From positions 171,207 through 235,206 of the forward strand of contig CAZBMW010000002.1 in NCBI GenBank assembly GCA_964493425.1: DNA of 64,000 nt. Reading direction: 5' to 3'. The stretch is from CAYLMG01 sp964493425. Lineage in GTDB: Bacteria > Planctomycetota > Phycisphaerae > Sedimentisphaerales > Anaerobacaceae. Within the stretch, counting starts at the first letter, position 1. Every line of letters begins with the position of its first letter. This document shows positions 36,086-44,708 of this stretch, piece after piece. Under the pieces are notes generated by a model that worked only from the letters and a program-made list of their open reading frames with translations, was not told the origin of the DNA and did not search any database. A program made the translations under genes and the position numbers.

Positions 36086-36493
36086 TTAATCTAGCCTCCA
36101 AAACGTTCGCCAATAATGTATCCATTTGTGACGGTTACAATAGGTTTTGTCGCCATATGTTTTGCTGTGGGCACGACAAACAACAATACCGCAGTGACAA
36201 CACTCCAGCTTGCAGCCATCCGTGGAGCAGAGCACTTCATTTCCTATTTCACAGATACCTGCCACACGCACCTTATCATCGATAGTATGACCAAAAGAAC
36301 AGGTGCTGGTCTGAACTACGTCAACAATGCAGGGACCGTCACGTTCATCATCAAACTGAAAGCGTTCTTTGTGAAAGGGAAGGCCGTTTTTATCAAGCTT
36401 TCCCCCAAGTGCCCTCAAGACGGTATGTCGAGAGCCACCACCTTTCCGGCGGAACTCATCTTGTAGTCGTTTTATTTTAGATCGCTTTGCCAT
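36086..36493 (-). CDS. Cysteine-rich zinc-finger protein (treble-clef/RING-like)
   Basis: 135 residues from the ATG at 36493, chosen for AAAGGTG about eight bases upstream. Basic helical N-terminus, then about ten Cys/His: C in GPCIVDVVQTSTCSFGH, CEIGNEVLCSTDGCKLECCHCGIVVCRAHSKTYGDKTYCNRH. The spacing CxxxxC-x3-CxxC-x4-CxxH...CxxH could bind two metals in a cross-brace as RING/B-box folds do. Divergently transcribed from the Ubl-containing module. An E3-like or adaptor function would be attractive but is inference only. Confidence 0.65.
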   Translation of the reverse strand: MAKRSKIKRLQDEFRRKGGGSRHTVLRALGGKLDKNGLPFHKERFQFDDERDGPCIVDVVQTSTCSFGHTIDDKVRVAGICEIGNEVLCSTDGCKLECCHCGIVVCRAHSKTYGDKTYCNRHKWIHYWRTFWRLD

Positions 36494-36632
36494 GTTCCAG
36501 CACCTTTCAGATGAGAAGAGAGAATCAAGTTTTGAAATCTTACAAAAAACTCCAAGCGTGAGATAAGAATTTAGAGTACCAATCGGTTTTGACAGCGCAA
36601 ACTTAATAAATCTTTTCGGTGCATAATATTGT

Positions 36633-37046
36633 ATGTACACGGCCGCACTAGACGTTAACATTGGGACATATCCAGATCTTTGGCGAAAGGATCGTTATCG
36701 CGTTGACCTGAATGTCGAACTGCACTTCGATCCGGACAATATAGACGCTGCTCTTAAACAATTAGGTTATCATATCATTGACACTGGCCAATGGGGTCAA
36801 TCATATAACCACAAGCATTATCACAACCTGTCCGCAGAGCTTAACGAAGTGGAAGATACCCAAGCTTATGTAAGACTTCTGCTTCGAAACAGTGATCTCG
36901 ACGAAGGAAGCATTGGTGGTGCTGAAGATTACTTAAGCGGGCTTTTCGACAGGATATTCCAGATATGCTTGCGACAAGGCGAAGGCTACAATTATGAACC
37001 TCTACGTAATTGGAACTATCCTGAGGTGGATGAGAGTTTACCTTGA
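36633..37046 (+). CDS. Uncharacterised 137-residue protein
   Basis: First rightward gene of the divergent module. Start region MYTAALDVNIGTYPDLW, no signal or membrane segment, acidic. No family recognised. The 139 bases to the zinc-finger gene hold both divergent promoters. Confidence 0.55.
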   Translation: MYTAALDVNIGTYPDLWRKDRYRVDLNVELHFDPDNIDAALKQLGYHIIDTGQWGQSYNHKHYHNLSAELNEVEDTQAYVRLLLRNSDLDEGSIGGAEDYLSGLFDRIFQICLRQGEGYNYEPLRNWNYPEVDESLP

Positions 37047-37271
37047 GAACGGAAGTCCCAAAATAGAATTTGACTTATTGTATGGTATGGTGGATAATTC
37101 TACTCTAACCGTTAAATAATTGATGCTGGCGGGAAAATTTTTTATTTTTCAGTAAGAAACAATGCGGCAAGCAACTCTACTCGATGTGAAGACTATCGAA
37201 GAATCCGGAATTGCGTTATAACAAGTGTTAAAATTTAAGATAAGAGATAAGACCGATAGAAACGCAAGTGT

Positions 37272-37296
37272 CAGCAAGCTTCGATTGAGCTTGCTG
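37272..37296 (+). promoter_or_regulatory. Leader hairpin upstream of the sigma-like gene
   Basis: CAGCAAGCT (37272-37280) and AGCTTGCTG (37288-37296) form a perfect nine-base stem with a seven-base loop, 32 bases before the ATG of the next gene and ahead of its AGGAGG. It could be a terminator of the preceding gene (no T-run) or a leader structure. The rest of 37047-37328 shows no gene. Confidence 0.45.
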
Positions 37297-37328
37297 AATC
37301 GGTCGGGCCCAGTAATAGGAGGTTATTA

Positions 37329-38360
37329 ATGGGCAAGGTAGCTGAATTCTGCAGGCACTCAGGTGATATTAATGGTTGCAAGTTATCACTGGTCAAGAGT
37401 TGGCAAGAAGGAACGCTGGAAAAACACTGCATATTCGAGGGTCTTCGAGCCAATTTGTATCAATGTCGACAGGTTTTGCACGAAGGTTTCTATGATCCGA
37501 AGGCAGAGAGCAAGGTGGCTTCAATGGCTAGGTCAGCGACGATACGAGTTTCGAAATCGGATTTTGAAGAGGCGTGCAAAGAAGTATCTCTTATTGGTTT
37601 CCCTGAGGGGATTGAGGCACTTTGGGATGTATTTTATGAGGCTTATTATAAGATAGTACAATCTGCCATCCATAGATTTGGCATCAGGGACGATGAGGAG
37701 CCATCGGCATATGATGTGTTCCAAGGAGTTTTTAAGAATCTTCTGGACCATTTCCAGAAAAGAAGAACTGTTAAAAACCAACTTTCAACTTATGTTCGGT
37801 CTGTAACTATTCACGAATGTTATAAAGTAATACGCTGTGCACTAAAGCGAAGGACATCGACATACGAAGACGATCTTCGAGAGGCAAAGGCTTCGGTGGC
37901 TGTTTTCGCACCACCTAGAGTTGTGGAGCACTGGGAGGATTTGGATGATAGGCTTTTAAAATCAGATCAGGGCGACGTTATTAATAGAATAATCCTGGCC
38001 ATGCAGTGTCTAGAGGCATGCAGCAGTGGTAGCAGGCCTTCTGCCCGGCAACTTAAACTCTGGTGGGAGTTGTCTTCAAAATTTACTGAAGAAAAGATAA
38101 CACTTCTTCATAAGAAGGCAACTGTTGAAGTTGAACGTTTTGGTTCATTCGGTGCGGTCAATGTTGTAGCCGGACTGGCAAACAGCGGCGTTATTGCCGA
38201 CCGTCCCGATTTGCCAGTCGTTTTTGCTTCAGCAACAGGGATGAATCCAGAACAGATTCGGCAATTATTGAATAAACTTAATAGTCTTTCAGAGGGCGCT
38301 ATTCATACGCGTATTTGCCGAATGTATATGGTACTGCAACCTCCGAAAAAAGGAAAATAA
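37329..38360 (+). CDS. Divergent sigma-70-like protein
   Basis: 343 residues. The middle (about 85-180) resembles sigma region 2: EALWDVFYEAYYKIVQSAIHRFG ... SAYDVFQGVFKNLLDHFQ ... VKNQLSTYVRSVTIHECYKVIRC. The C-terminus (about 295-335) resembles region 4: PVVFASATGMNPEQIRQLLNKLNSLSEGAIHTRICRMY. The long insert between them and the 80-residue N-terminal extension are unusual. A strong AGGAGG lies six bases before the ATG. Followed after 47 bases by a zinc-finger protein of anti-sigma type, which supports the call. Likely a dedicated regulator of this element; could be non-functional as a polymerase factor. Confidence 0.6.
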   Translation: MGKVAEFCRHSGDINGCKLSLVKSWQEGTLEKHCIFEGLRANLYQCRQVLHEGFYDPKAESKVASMARSATIRVSKSDFEEACKEVSLIGFPEGIEALWDVFYEAYYKIVQSAIHRFGIRDDEEPSAYDVFQGVFKNLLDHFQKRRTVKNQLSTYVRSVTIHECYKVIRCALKRRTSTYEDDLREAKASVAVFAPPRVVEHWEDLDDRLLKSDQGDVINRIILAMQCLEACSSGSRPSARQLKLWWELSSKFTEEKITLLHKKATVEVERFGSFGAVNVVAGLANSGVIADRPDLPVVFASATGMNPEQIRQLLNKLNSLSEGAIHTRICRMYMVLQPPKKGK

Positions 38361-38407
38361 AGGTGAACAGACTTTGTAAAAACCTTAATAACAACGGGAG
38401 TATATAA

Positions 38408-39466
38408 ATGAATACTCAGAAATGTATATCCGATTCCGACCTTGGTCGTTTGTGCGAAGGTAGCCTCTCCTTCCAGGAGAAACAGACTTTGCAGGAACAT
38501 ATCAGCTCTTGTCCCGATTGCAAAGCACGCTGGGAGAAGGTTCTTGCAGGAAGCCAATATGTAGACGAGATGCTCTTTAAGACTGCTGGCCGAGGGCAAA
38601 ATGAGTGCCCTTCAGAGGGGCAGATTACGGCTTTTATAGCCGGAAGCATAGATCAATTTGAAAGACAAAAAATCCAGGCCCATCTGTCCCGTTGTTCTCA
38701 ATGCAGCGATGCTCTATCTTCCAGGTTTGGAGAGGCCTACGAAAACGAAGATGATAGCTGGTGGTCTCAGTTTACAGCCGAACAGTTGTTAAGGCTTTTT
38801 GCCAAGCTTTCCGATGCAGAGATTGATGGTATTGCTTCCGAACTGAAGGTTGGTTTTGTTTCAGCACGCCCAACCGAGGTTATCAAGCTTCCTGTACTTG
38901 AACCACCTGAAAAAGAAATTCAGCGACTCGCTGCAGCAACAGGTGAAGGTTTTGCCACACAGAAACTACATCAAGATGAGCCTGCATTTGATTTCGAGGT
39001 TACCCAGTTCGGTGAGCAAATCAGAATAACCGCCCGTTCACAGGACAAAACGCACGCTTATCAGAATTGTCTGGCCCGGCTGGAATTGTTAGAAGAGGGC
39101 AGGTCTCGCTTTTCCCGCATAATTTTAATCGAGCAAGGTGAGGGCAAATGCGTACTCCAGCCCGATCAGGTAAAGAGTCTACAGCTTGAAAAAGGCCGAA
39201 TTTCTCTTCGTCTTTCACCGTTGATAACAAGCAAGCAAATTGATGAAGCAGGCAGCGAAGCATACACTCCCATCCTGAATAGGCTAATAGAACACCAAAA
39301 CCCCAAGATAAGGTGCGGTGCCATCGAAGTGATAGCTCGCATCTGTGGTCTGCAGGTCCGTTCGCTGATTGAATCTGTAGCTGAAAAGGACGAGGACGCG
39401 TCAGTTCGGGCGACCGCTAGAAAGGCTTTGGATCAGATGCCTTCGCCAGGTCCCAAGAAAAGCTGA
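38408..39466 (+). CDS. Zinc-finger (anti-sigma-like) and HEAT-repeat protein
   Basis: 352 residues, no membrane helix. Two putative zinc-finger anti-sigma modules near the N-terminus: CEGSLSFQEKQTLQEHISSCPDC (residues 12-37) and a second IxxFIAGSIDQFERQKIQAHLSRCSQC (about 68-98). A beta-rich middle, then a HEAT-like end (about 280-350: HQNPKIRCGAIEVIARI ... EDASVRATARKALDQM). Sits between the sigma-like gene and the Lon-like protease, with GGGAG before the ATG. Predicted to hold the sigma-like factor inactive until cleaved or displaced. Confidence 0.68.
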   Translation: MNTQKCISDSDLGRLCEGSLSFQEKQTLQEHISSCPDCKARWEKVLAGSQYVDEMLFKTAGRGQNECPSEGQITAFIAGSIDQFERQKIQAHLSRCSQCSDALSSRFGEAYENEDDSWWSQFTAEQLLRLFAKLSDAEIDGIASELKVGFVSARPTEVIKLPVLEPPEKEIQRLAAATGEGFATQKLHQDEPAFDFEVTQFGEQIRITARSQDKTHAYQNCLARLELLEEGRSRFSRIILIEQGEGKCVLQPDQVKSLQLEKGRISLRLSPLITSKQIDEAGSEAYTPILNRLIEHQNPKIRCGAIEVIARICGLQVRSLIESVAEKDEDASVRATARKALDQMPSPGPKKS

Positions 39467-39476
39467 CCGGGTGCGA

Positions 39477-41513
39477 ATGAATGAAACTGTCGACAAACTC
39501 AAGCAGTTCAAGGAGCTTACCAGCCAGGGCAGGCTGCAAGAGGCCTTTGTCTTTTTCTTAGACCATACCAGAAACAAATACTGGCAACAGTTTTCCACTT
39601 CCGAGCTTTCTATGCTGGATTTGCTCTGCCAGCATGTCATTGGACACTTGCTGGAATCTCATACCTTATGGCTGGTCAACCTCCCGGACGGCGTCCGCCA
39701 AGTACTGGGATTGCTGAATGAAGCCCTGAAAGTACACTATCGGCCCGCTTCCACTATTGACCAGATCGCCTGGCTGCGATGCCTTTTGGCAATAAATCAG
39801 GCGCTGGCAGGATGTATTGAGGCAGTACACCTTGAGCTGTGTTTGGCAGGAGGCGGAAGCAGGGCAGGTCCTGTACCTGAGCCTAACGGGATGTTCCATG
39901 AGCGGGTAAAAAATATTGAACTTACAGAGAAAACAAGTACAGAGTTCCTAAAAGAATTCTTTACTTCGTACATGGAGTTTCTGCAGAGGGCCGGCCAATA
40001 TGAGCTTGCCAACTACCTTGAAAGCCGCTTGGGCAAACTATTGCGTCATATCGCGCGAGATGAAAGTCGTCCGGGTGTGGTGCAGGTGTTATTTTACGAC
40101 AAAGGAACCTCCGCTGGGTACAGCGGCTTTGTACACATATCAATGGAAAGGCTCTCGGGCAACCAGAAGCAAAAGTCCATACAATATACAACAGAGAATA
40201 GGGCTCTTATTGACTCAGCCATGAAACAGGCAGCAAAATATGCAGGAGATGCTGTCGACCATTACCTCAGGCGGGCAGGTTATCCGGACGGCCTGGATGA
40301 ACGAATAGTTCGCTGGGAGATCGCCACCGTAGAAGGCGAGCATGTGGAGCTCCAGCAGAAATTTCAGGGAGGTTCAGTTGGCCTGTCTCTGGCCGTTGCA
40401 ATAATCTCACAATATCTCGGCAGGCCGGTTGCCAATGATATAGCCTTTACCGGTGCCTTCACAGATGCTTCAGCAGCAGAAGGCTCGATACAACCTGTGG
40501 ATGGCGTCCCCGAAAAAAGCCGGTACGCTGTAAACTCCGGGACTCGAATCGTGTATGTCCCTGAAGCTAATGCACAACAGCTAAGTAGCGATCCTTCTTT
40601 ATCGAAACTGGCCTTAGAACACAATGCCCGGATAATCCCTGTCGGCAGGCTGGATGCGCTCGCTAGCCTGCTTTTTCCACCGGAAGGCAGCGGCAAGCTA
40701 ACAGATTTGGTCAAGGATGTTCTGACAAACGCCATTCGGATACTGAATCCTGTTAGTGCACGGGCAAAGGACACTCCGGCAAGACCATGTCACGAACGCT
40801 ACCGCTTCCATGCGATCGCCTGCAGTATTCTGACGGCTTCACTGGTATTTCTTGAGGGCTGGAAGCTTTATTGTGCATTTGCACCGACATACCCGGCACC
40901 CGGGGCCTGGACGAGGATTGGAATATCCACGGCCTTGGTATTTGTTGCAATGATGTTATGCTTTTCTCTTCCTATAGCATGCCTGCTGCATCGCAAGGCT
41001 TGGTCTTTGTATACCTCTGCCAGTTTGGTTATGCTGGCTTTATCAATCGGGACAATCCTCATCGGCAGGATGATGCCTGATTTTGTTCAGATAGACAACA
41101 TCGCTCCTCCTGTTGCAGGCTTTTTGAAAGATATATTCGTGATCTGGTTATTTGCTTGGGTGATAGCTGCAAATACGTTCCATGTGGCAACGGCGCTGGA
41201 AGACCTTGTCACCAGAAGACAGTTTGTCACAGCCCGGTCCTGCCTGAGGTGGGACTCCCCGCTGGAGACACGGATGCGTATTCACTGCATATATTTTCCT
41301 TGGAAATGGGGAGCAGTTTGTATAGCAGTGGTCGCTGCGTTCCTGATAGTACTTGACCTACACTACTATTCGACCATTAATACTTCTAACAGCACGGGTA
41401 ACTGGGAAATAACACTCGGTTTATCAAGGGATATTATCTTTATAGGAGCTATCGCCGAAGTCATGGTTTTTTACAAGATTGCCATTGCTAGGATTCGAAA
41501 AGCTCTCGGTTAA
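39477..41513 (+). CDS. Lon-like (S16) protease domain fused to membrane segments
   Basis: About 678 residues. The N-terminal 230 are helical with no AAA+ motifs. Residues about 280-400 look like a Lon proteolytic domain: Ser in FQGGSVGLSLAVAI, the strand NDIAFTGAF, and Lys in VDGVPEKSRYAV, i.e. the Ser/Lys dyad with the usual spacing. The C-terminal third has about five membrane helices (starting near 435, 480, 510, 560, 600). An ATP-independent, membrane-bound Lon-like protease is inferred. The start at 39477 overlaps no neighbour but is only ten bases after the HEAT protein. It may act on the anti-sigma protein or on Ubl conjugates. Confidence 0.75.
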   Translation: MNETVDKLKQFKELTSQGRLQEAFVFFLDHTRNKYWQQFSTSELSMLDLLCQHVIGHLLESHTLWLVNLPDGVRQVLGLLNEALKVHYRPASTIDQIAWLRCLLAINQALAGCIEAVHLELCLAGGGSRAGPVPEPNGMFHERVKNIELTEKTSTEFLKEFFTSYMEFLQRAGQYELANYLESRLGKLLRHIARDESRPGVVQVLFYDKGTSAGYSGFVHISMERLSGNQKQKSIQYTTENRALIDSAMKQAAKYAGDAVDHYLRRAGYPDGLDERIVRWEIATVEGEHVELQQKFQGGSVGLSLAVAIISQYLGRPVANDIAFTGAFTDASAAEGSIQPVDGVPEKSRYAVNSGTRIVYVPEANAQQLSSDPSLSKLALEHNARIIPVGRLDALASLLFPPEGSGKLTDLVKDVLTNAIRILNPVSARAKDTPARPCHERYRFHAIACSILTASLVFLEGWKLYCAFAPTYPAPGAWTRIGISTALVFVAMMLCFSLPIACLLHRKAWSLYTSASLVMLALSIGTILIGRMMPDFVQIDNIAPPVAGFLKDIFVIWLFAWVIAANTFHVATALEDLVTRRQFVTARSCLRWDSPLETRMRIHCIYFPWKWGAVCIAVVAAFLIVLDLHYYSTINTSNSTGNWEITLGLSRDIIFIGAIAEVMVFYKIAIARIRKALG

Positions 41514-41669
41514 TAAGAAGATTCATCTTTTATCAACGCTCCGGATACCTTTATCTTTTATCCACAAAAAATTCTGCAAAAAAATTAATTTCTCTCGTAA
41601 GAAAAGCATCTCGCCCGAGCTCCTATCAACCAAAAGCAAAAATAACGACCTTTTTCAGAAAGGAGATTT

Positions 41670-41909
41670 ATGATGATTACCAAGACATTGATTGTAGTAA
41701 ATGGCATGACTGGTGAAGAGAATCGGGTAAGAGTCCAAGAACGCACAAAACCGGCAGATGTAGTCAACGAGCTGGGTCTTCCCAATTATCAGCTTGCCCG
41801 GGTCAAGGACCGCCGAGTGTTGCAACCAGGCTGCGACCTCTCTCGTGAGGTTCGAGACTGCGAGCGTATCTTTGCCTTTGCACCTATGAGAGTCGGGTGG
41901 TTGTTATGA
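41670..41909 (+). CDS. Ubiquitin-like beta-grasp protein
   Basis: 79 residues. Beta-grasp pattern: strand KTLIVVNG, hairpin, strand NRVRVQERT, helix KPADVVNELGLP, strands LARVKDRRVLQPG and a final strand RIFAFAPMRVGWLL. AAGGAG precedes the ATG. The next gene overlaps its stop by 4 bases (ATGA), followed by JAB and E1-like genes, which strongly supports a ubiquitin-like modifier. The C-terminus is RVGWLL, not a di-glycine; a single Gly is followed by three residues, so processing by the JAB protein to expose Gly is possible but unproven. Family is assigned on context plus fold pattern. Confidence 0.75.
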   Translation: MMITKTLIVVNGMTGEENRVRVQERTKPADVVNELGLPNYQLARVKDRRVLQPGCDLSREVRDCERIFAFAPMRVGWLL

Positions 41910-42370
41910 GCAGTCTGGGCAGGGTAATATCGAGGTTGTTTGGCAGAAAACTGGAGAAAAGCAAACCCAGAGCACAAAAAGCTTTAGCAAAGCGTGCTTA
42001 TACCAGGGAACCTATCAGCACCGGAAGGGAACGACAGAAAGTACAGATGTTACAGTCTCGTGGCAGACGGTCTTCCGTACCTTACTGGCGTCTCAGAAGA
42101 TGGCGGCGGGCCAAACGTAACCTGTATCTGGGTTATTTCAAGACCCGGATTGGGCGTTGTCACGGTGTTATCAAGTGGAATTCCAGGTTAGACCACAACA
42201 TCTACATCCACAATCTTCCGCAGGCTATTCTCAGAGGTCCACATCGCTATTGTTTTACACAGATTAAACCCAACAAATATAAGGTCCACTTTTCACAATT
42301 GCCAGCCGATCTGAACTCTGCAATCTTTTATATGGAAACCTTATTACAGGAGGCCTTTGAAAATGGATAG
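41906..42370 (+). CDS. E2-like ubiquitin-conjugating protein (prokaryotic type)
   Basis: 154 residues from the ATG at 41906, which overlaps the Ubl stop as ATGA. Very basic N-terminal 75 residues (RRWRRAKRN), then a domain of E2-like pattern: YLGYFKTRIGRC, YIHNLPQAILRG, PHRYCFTQI, KYKVHFSQLP and a C-terminal helix SAIFYMETLLQEAF. The Cys in HRYCF is the candidate catalytic residue, in the place where prokaryotic E2-like families put it after a GPH/HPH strand. No other domain. Overlaps the JAB gene by 8 bases. The call depends on this motif and gene order; a structure prediction would settle it. Confidence 0.68.
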   Translation: MSSLGRVISRLFGRKLEKSKPRAQKALAKRAYTREPISTGRERQKVQMLQSRGRRSSVPYWRLRRWRRAKRNLYLGYFKTRIGRCHGVIKWNSRLDHNIYIHNLPQAILRGPHRYCFTQIKPNKYKVHFSQLPADLNSAIFYMETLLQEAFENG

Positions 42371-42995
42371 AAAGATTAAAAGTGTATTTGAGCTTAAGAT
42401 ATTTAGCCTGCCCCTGTTTTCTGTTTGCCGCTATAAGAGCTGGTATAAAAAACATCGCAAACTTCAATCTGCTTCTGCCCAACCAGAGAAAAATGAAAAA
42501 ACTTCAGAACGTAAGAATACAGGAAGCCTGTTTGTGATAAACAGCCTGATGCTTGATAAATGCTTTAAGCTTCTAACGCAAACGCCGGCTGAAAACCTAC
42601 ATGTTGTTACCGGTTCAATGATTGGCTCGCTCCGCTCCCTGGAACAGATAATACCTCTTCGGCTCAGTGTTCAGAGTGTGACTGGAGCGTCTGCTGAGGA
42701 TCAGTCACTGGTGGAAGAATTGCTGAAGCTCTATGAATTCGGACTGCGACCACTTGGGTACTTCCACAGCCACCCAGGAAGCGGCATTTCAGCAACCCTT
42801 CCCAGCAACACTGATAGAAATACCCAAACCTGCATGGAGAGGTCCGGCTCGGATATCATCGGTGCTATCTTTTCCAGAGATGGTTTCGTTCGTTTCTACG
42901 CGAATAGCCGCGTGCCAAATGTAAAAGTTCTTGGCAAGCGTGTAAGAAGGATCGAAAAGAATGTTTACAAACTGGAAATTGAAAAAGACTTATAA
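42363..42995 (+). CDS. JAB/JAMM-family metallopeptidase
   Basis: 210 residues from the ATG at 42363 (GGAGG nine bases upstream). Deubiquitinase-like JAMM fold at about 55-190: Glu in AENLHVVTG, then GYFHSHPGSGISATLP followed by SNTD, giving the E...H-S-H...S-x-x-D zinc ligands with a three-residue longer loop than eukaryotic JAMM. A basic N-terminal 50 residues precedes. In Ubl cassettes such proteins trim the modifier or remove it from targets. Overlaps the E2-like gene by 8 bases and the E1-like gene by 35. Confidence 0.9.
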   Translation: MDRKIKSVFELKIFSLPLFSVCRYKSWYKKHRKLQSASAQPEKNEKTSERKNTGSLFVINSLMLDKCFKLLTQTPAENLHVVTGSMIGSLRSLEQIIPLRLSVQSVTGASAEDQSLVEELLKLYEFGLRPLGYFHSHPGSGISATLPSNTDRNTQTCMERSGSDIIGAIFSRDGFVRFYANSRVPNVKVLGKRVRRIEKNVYKLEIEKDL

Positions 42996-43776
42996 GCGTA
43001 GACCTCTAAGGATAAGCTTACATAGAAATGAAGTCACTGACCGCCAATCTAAGATCCCGGGCTTTTCCCAAGATACTCTGTCCGGCCTGAGCGTTCTGTG
43101 CGCCGGTGCCGGCGGCCTCGGCTCGGCGATAGGCGAAGCCCTCGTGAGAAAAGGTGTACGGGAGCTTATCCTTTGCGATGAAGACAATGTTGAGCCGTCG
43201 AATCTGAATCGGCAGAAGTTCTACAGGAAGGATATCTACAAAAACAAGGCGATTCGGCTGGCCAGGAATCTGAACGAGGAGAGTTTCTTAGGTACTGCCA
43301 TTACGGGTATAGCACTTAATTTTACTGGAGCAATTCAATCAGGGCTTGTTCCAGAATTCGACTGTATCATAAGCGGTATAGACGACGAGCTAGCGCGAGA
43401 GGTGATAGCTGAATACTGTCTGTTAAAGCAGTTGCCTTTGATTACAACCGCGGTCAGTGAAAATGGAGATGCTGGCTATGTCCATATTCAGAGACCTGGC
43501 CAAGCCTGTTGGGGCTGTGCGTTCCCCAGAGGGGAAAAAATTCAAGATGACTTGGATAACTACCGCAGCCCTTGTCCGGGGACACCAGCGATAAAAGATA
43601 TCCTGATGGTTGTCTCAGGTGCTGCCGTTTATGCCATGGATTGTCTGTTTATGAAAAGGCCAATAAGCTGGAATTACAGGGAGTTTCACCTGGCTGGTTT
43701 TATGCCGGATTTATCCACAAGGATTGAACGCAGAGCCGATTGTCAACTGTGCGCTTTGAAAGCCAGTACCAAGTAA
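42961..43776 (+). CDS. ThiF/E1-like ubiquitin-activating adenylyltransferase
   Basis: 271 residues. Rossmann-type nucleotide site CAGAGGLGSAIGEAL near 45, the Asp/Asn/Arg motif LCDEDNVEPSNLNRQKFY near 67 with downstream Lys of adenylation, and a zinc site CWGCAF (about 180) plus CQLC (about 265). Cys in SPCPGTPA (about 200) is a candidate thioester residue. ThiF/MoeB/E1 enzymes adenylate a Ubl C-terminus; with Ubl, E2-like and JAB genes overlapping upstream this is the activating enzyme. Start at 42961 has AGAAGGA nine bases before; it lies inside the JAB gene end. Confidence 0.92.
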   Translation: MFTNWKLKKTYKRRPLRISLHRNEVTDRQSKIPGFSQDTLSGLSVLCAGAGGLGSAIGEALVRKGVRELILCDEDNVEPSNLNRQKFYRKDIYKNKAIRLARNLNEESFLGTAITGIALNFTGAIQSGLVPEFDCIISGIDDELAREVIAEYCLLKQLPLITTAVSENGDAGYVHIQRPGQACWGCAFPRGEKIQDDLDNYRSPCPGTPAIKDILMVVSGAAVYAMDCLFMKRPISWNYREFHLAGFMPDLSTRIERRADCQLCALKASTK

Positions 43777-44006
43777 TAGATAAACCGCACTTGCTTCCGG
43801 AAGTTACTTGTACCTTTATCTTCAGTTGCATATTTATAATCCTGAAAAACTAGGCGATTATTATCTGGTGAATTCTAGCAACAGATTAATACCGGTCTAT
43901 TTTTCAACTCCAAAAAAAGATGAAGTTCCGGTAAGAAATGCCACGTCAGATTGCTCTCCTCAAATGAAAGCAGAAAAAGAATTTGAAAACTGAAAAGGAG
44001 CAAATA

Positions 44007-44684
44007 ATGCGAATAAAAGAAGTAAATCATAGAAATGGCACTCCACTTTCCGATTTTTTTTGGCTGGCAAACTTCGATAAAGCCACACGCTTTAACGCCA
44101 TCCAAAACCGTAAAGTCCTGGTGTTAATAGATGAACAGAACCTTTCTATTCCTACCGAACAACATAACCTCGTGCTTCAATATGACCTGCTGGCCAAGCG
44201 GATCCGCTCCGCAGCCTCGTCGGCGATACTCCATATCTTCATAGCCGCTCGAAGCAATGACGACGAACGCAGAAAGCAACTGACAAGAATGGGTTATGTG
44301 GTTCACGTAAAGACCATCCGTAAAAAGTATTCCAATGGCCGTCCTATCCTTGACCATAATGTTGATAACCTGTTTGCCTTCTGGGCTGGATTGTATGTCC
44401 GCAAAATCCAGCACGACGTGATGATTCTTGCCTCCGGTGATTATGGTCTTACCGGTGAGATTTCCAAAGCCATCTGTACTATCAGGCAGGACAATTCACC
44501 GTTAATCATGAGCCTTTCGTTGCCTGGATCTACCTCTCAGGGTCTCAATGCCCAATGGAACCGGTATATTAAAGCCAATATTCACATAGGGCTGGATTTA
44601 CTCGGACCTTTATACCAGCAGACCCACTGGTCAAATGGTGGAAATGGAAAGATCCACCGGTATAAAGCAAATCCGTTTTTTTAA
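44007..44684 (+). CDS. NYN/PIN-like (DUF88) nuclease
   Basis: 225 residues from the ATG at 44007 (AGGAG seven bases upstream). NYN fold of the LabA/DUF88 group: VLVLIDEQNLSI near 36 (first acidic), LDHNVDNLFAFWAG near 120, and DVMILASGDYGLTGEI near 140 (SGDxDF-like motif with Tyr). These Asp residues bind metal for RNA cleavage. Placed 230 bases after the E1-like gene on the same strand; the short gap shows no convincing gene. Likely effector or RNA-processing partner of the system. Confidence 0.85.
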   Translation: MRIKEVNHRNGTPLSDFFWLANFDKATRFNAIQNRKVLVLIDEQNLSIPTEQHNLVLQYDLLAKRIRSAASSAILHIFIAARSNDDERRKQLTRMGYVVHVKTIRKKYSNGRPILDHNVDNLFAFWAGLYVRKIQHDVMILASGDYGLTGEISKAICTIRQDNSPLIMSLSLPGSTSQGLNAQWNRYIKANIHIGLDLLGPLYQQTHWSNGGNGKIHRYKANPFF

Positions 44685-44708
44685 CCTTTTTTCGAAGGGA
44701 ATTTGATT

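Noticed and set aside
41479..41673. Plus-strand 64-codon frame before the Ubl gene
   Set aside because: Overlaps the end of the Lon-like gene and lacks a ribosome-binding site; likely chance.
43808..43993. Plus-strand 61-codon frame between E1-like and NYN genes
   Set aside because: TTG start without a ribosome-binding site and no recognisable feature; kept out, though a tiny gene cannot be excluded.
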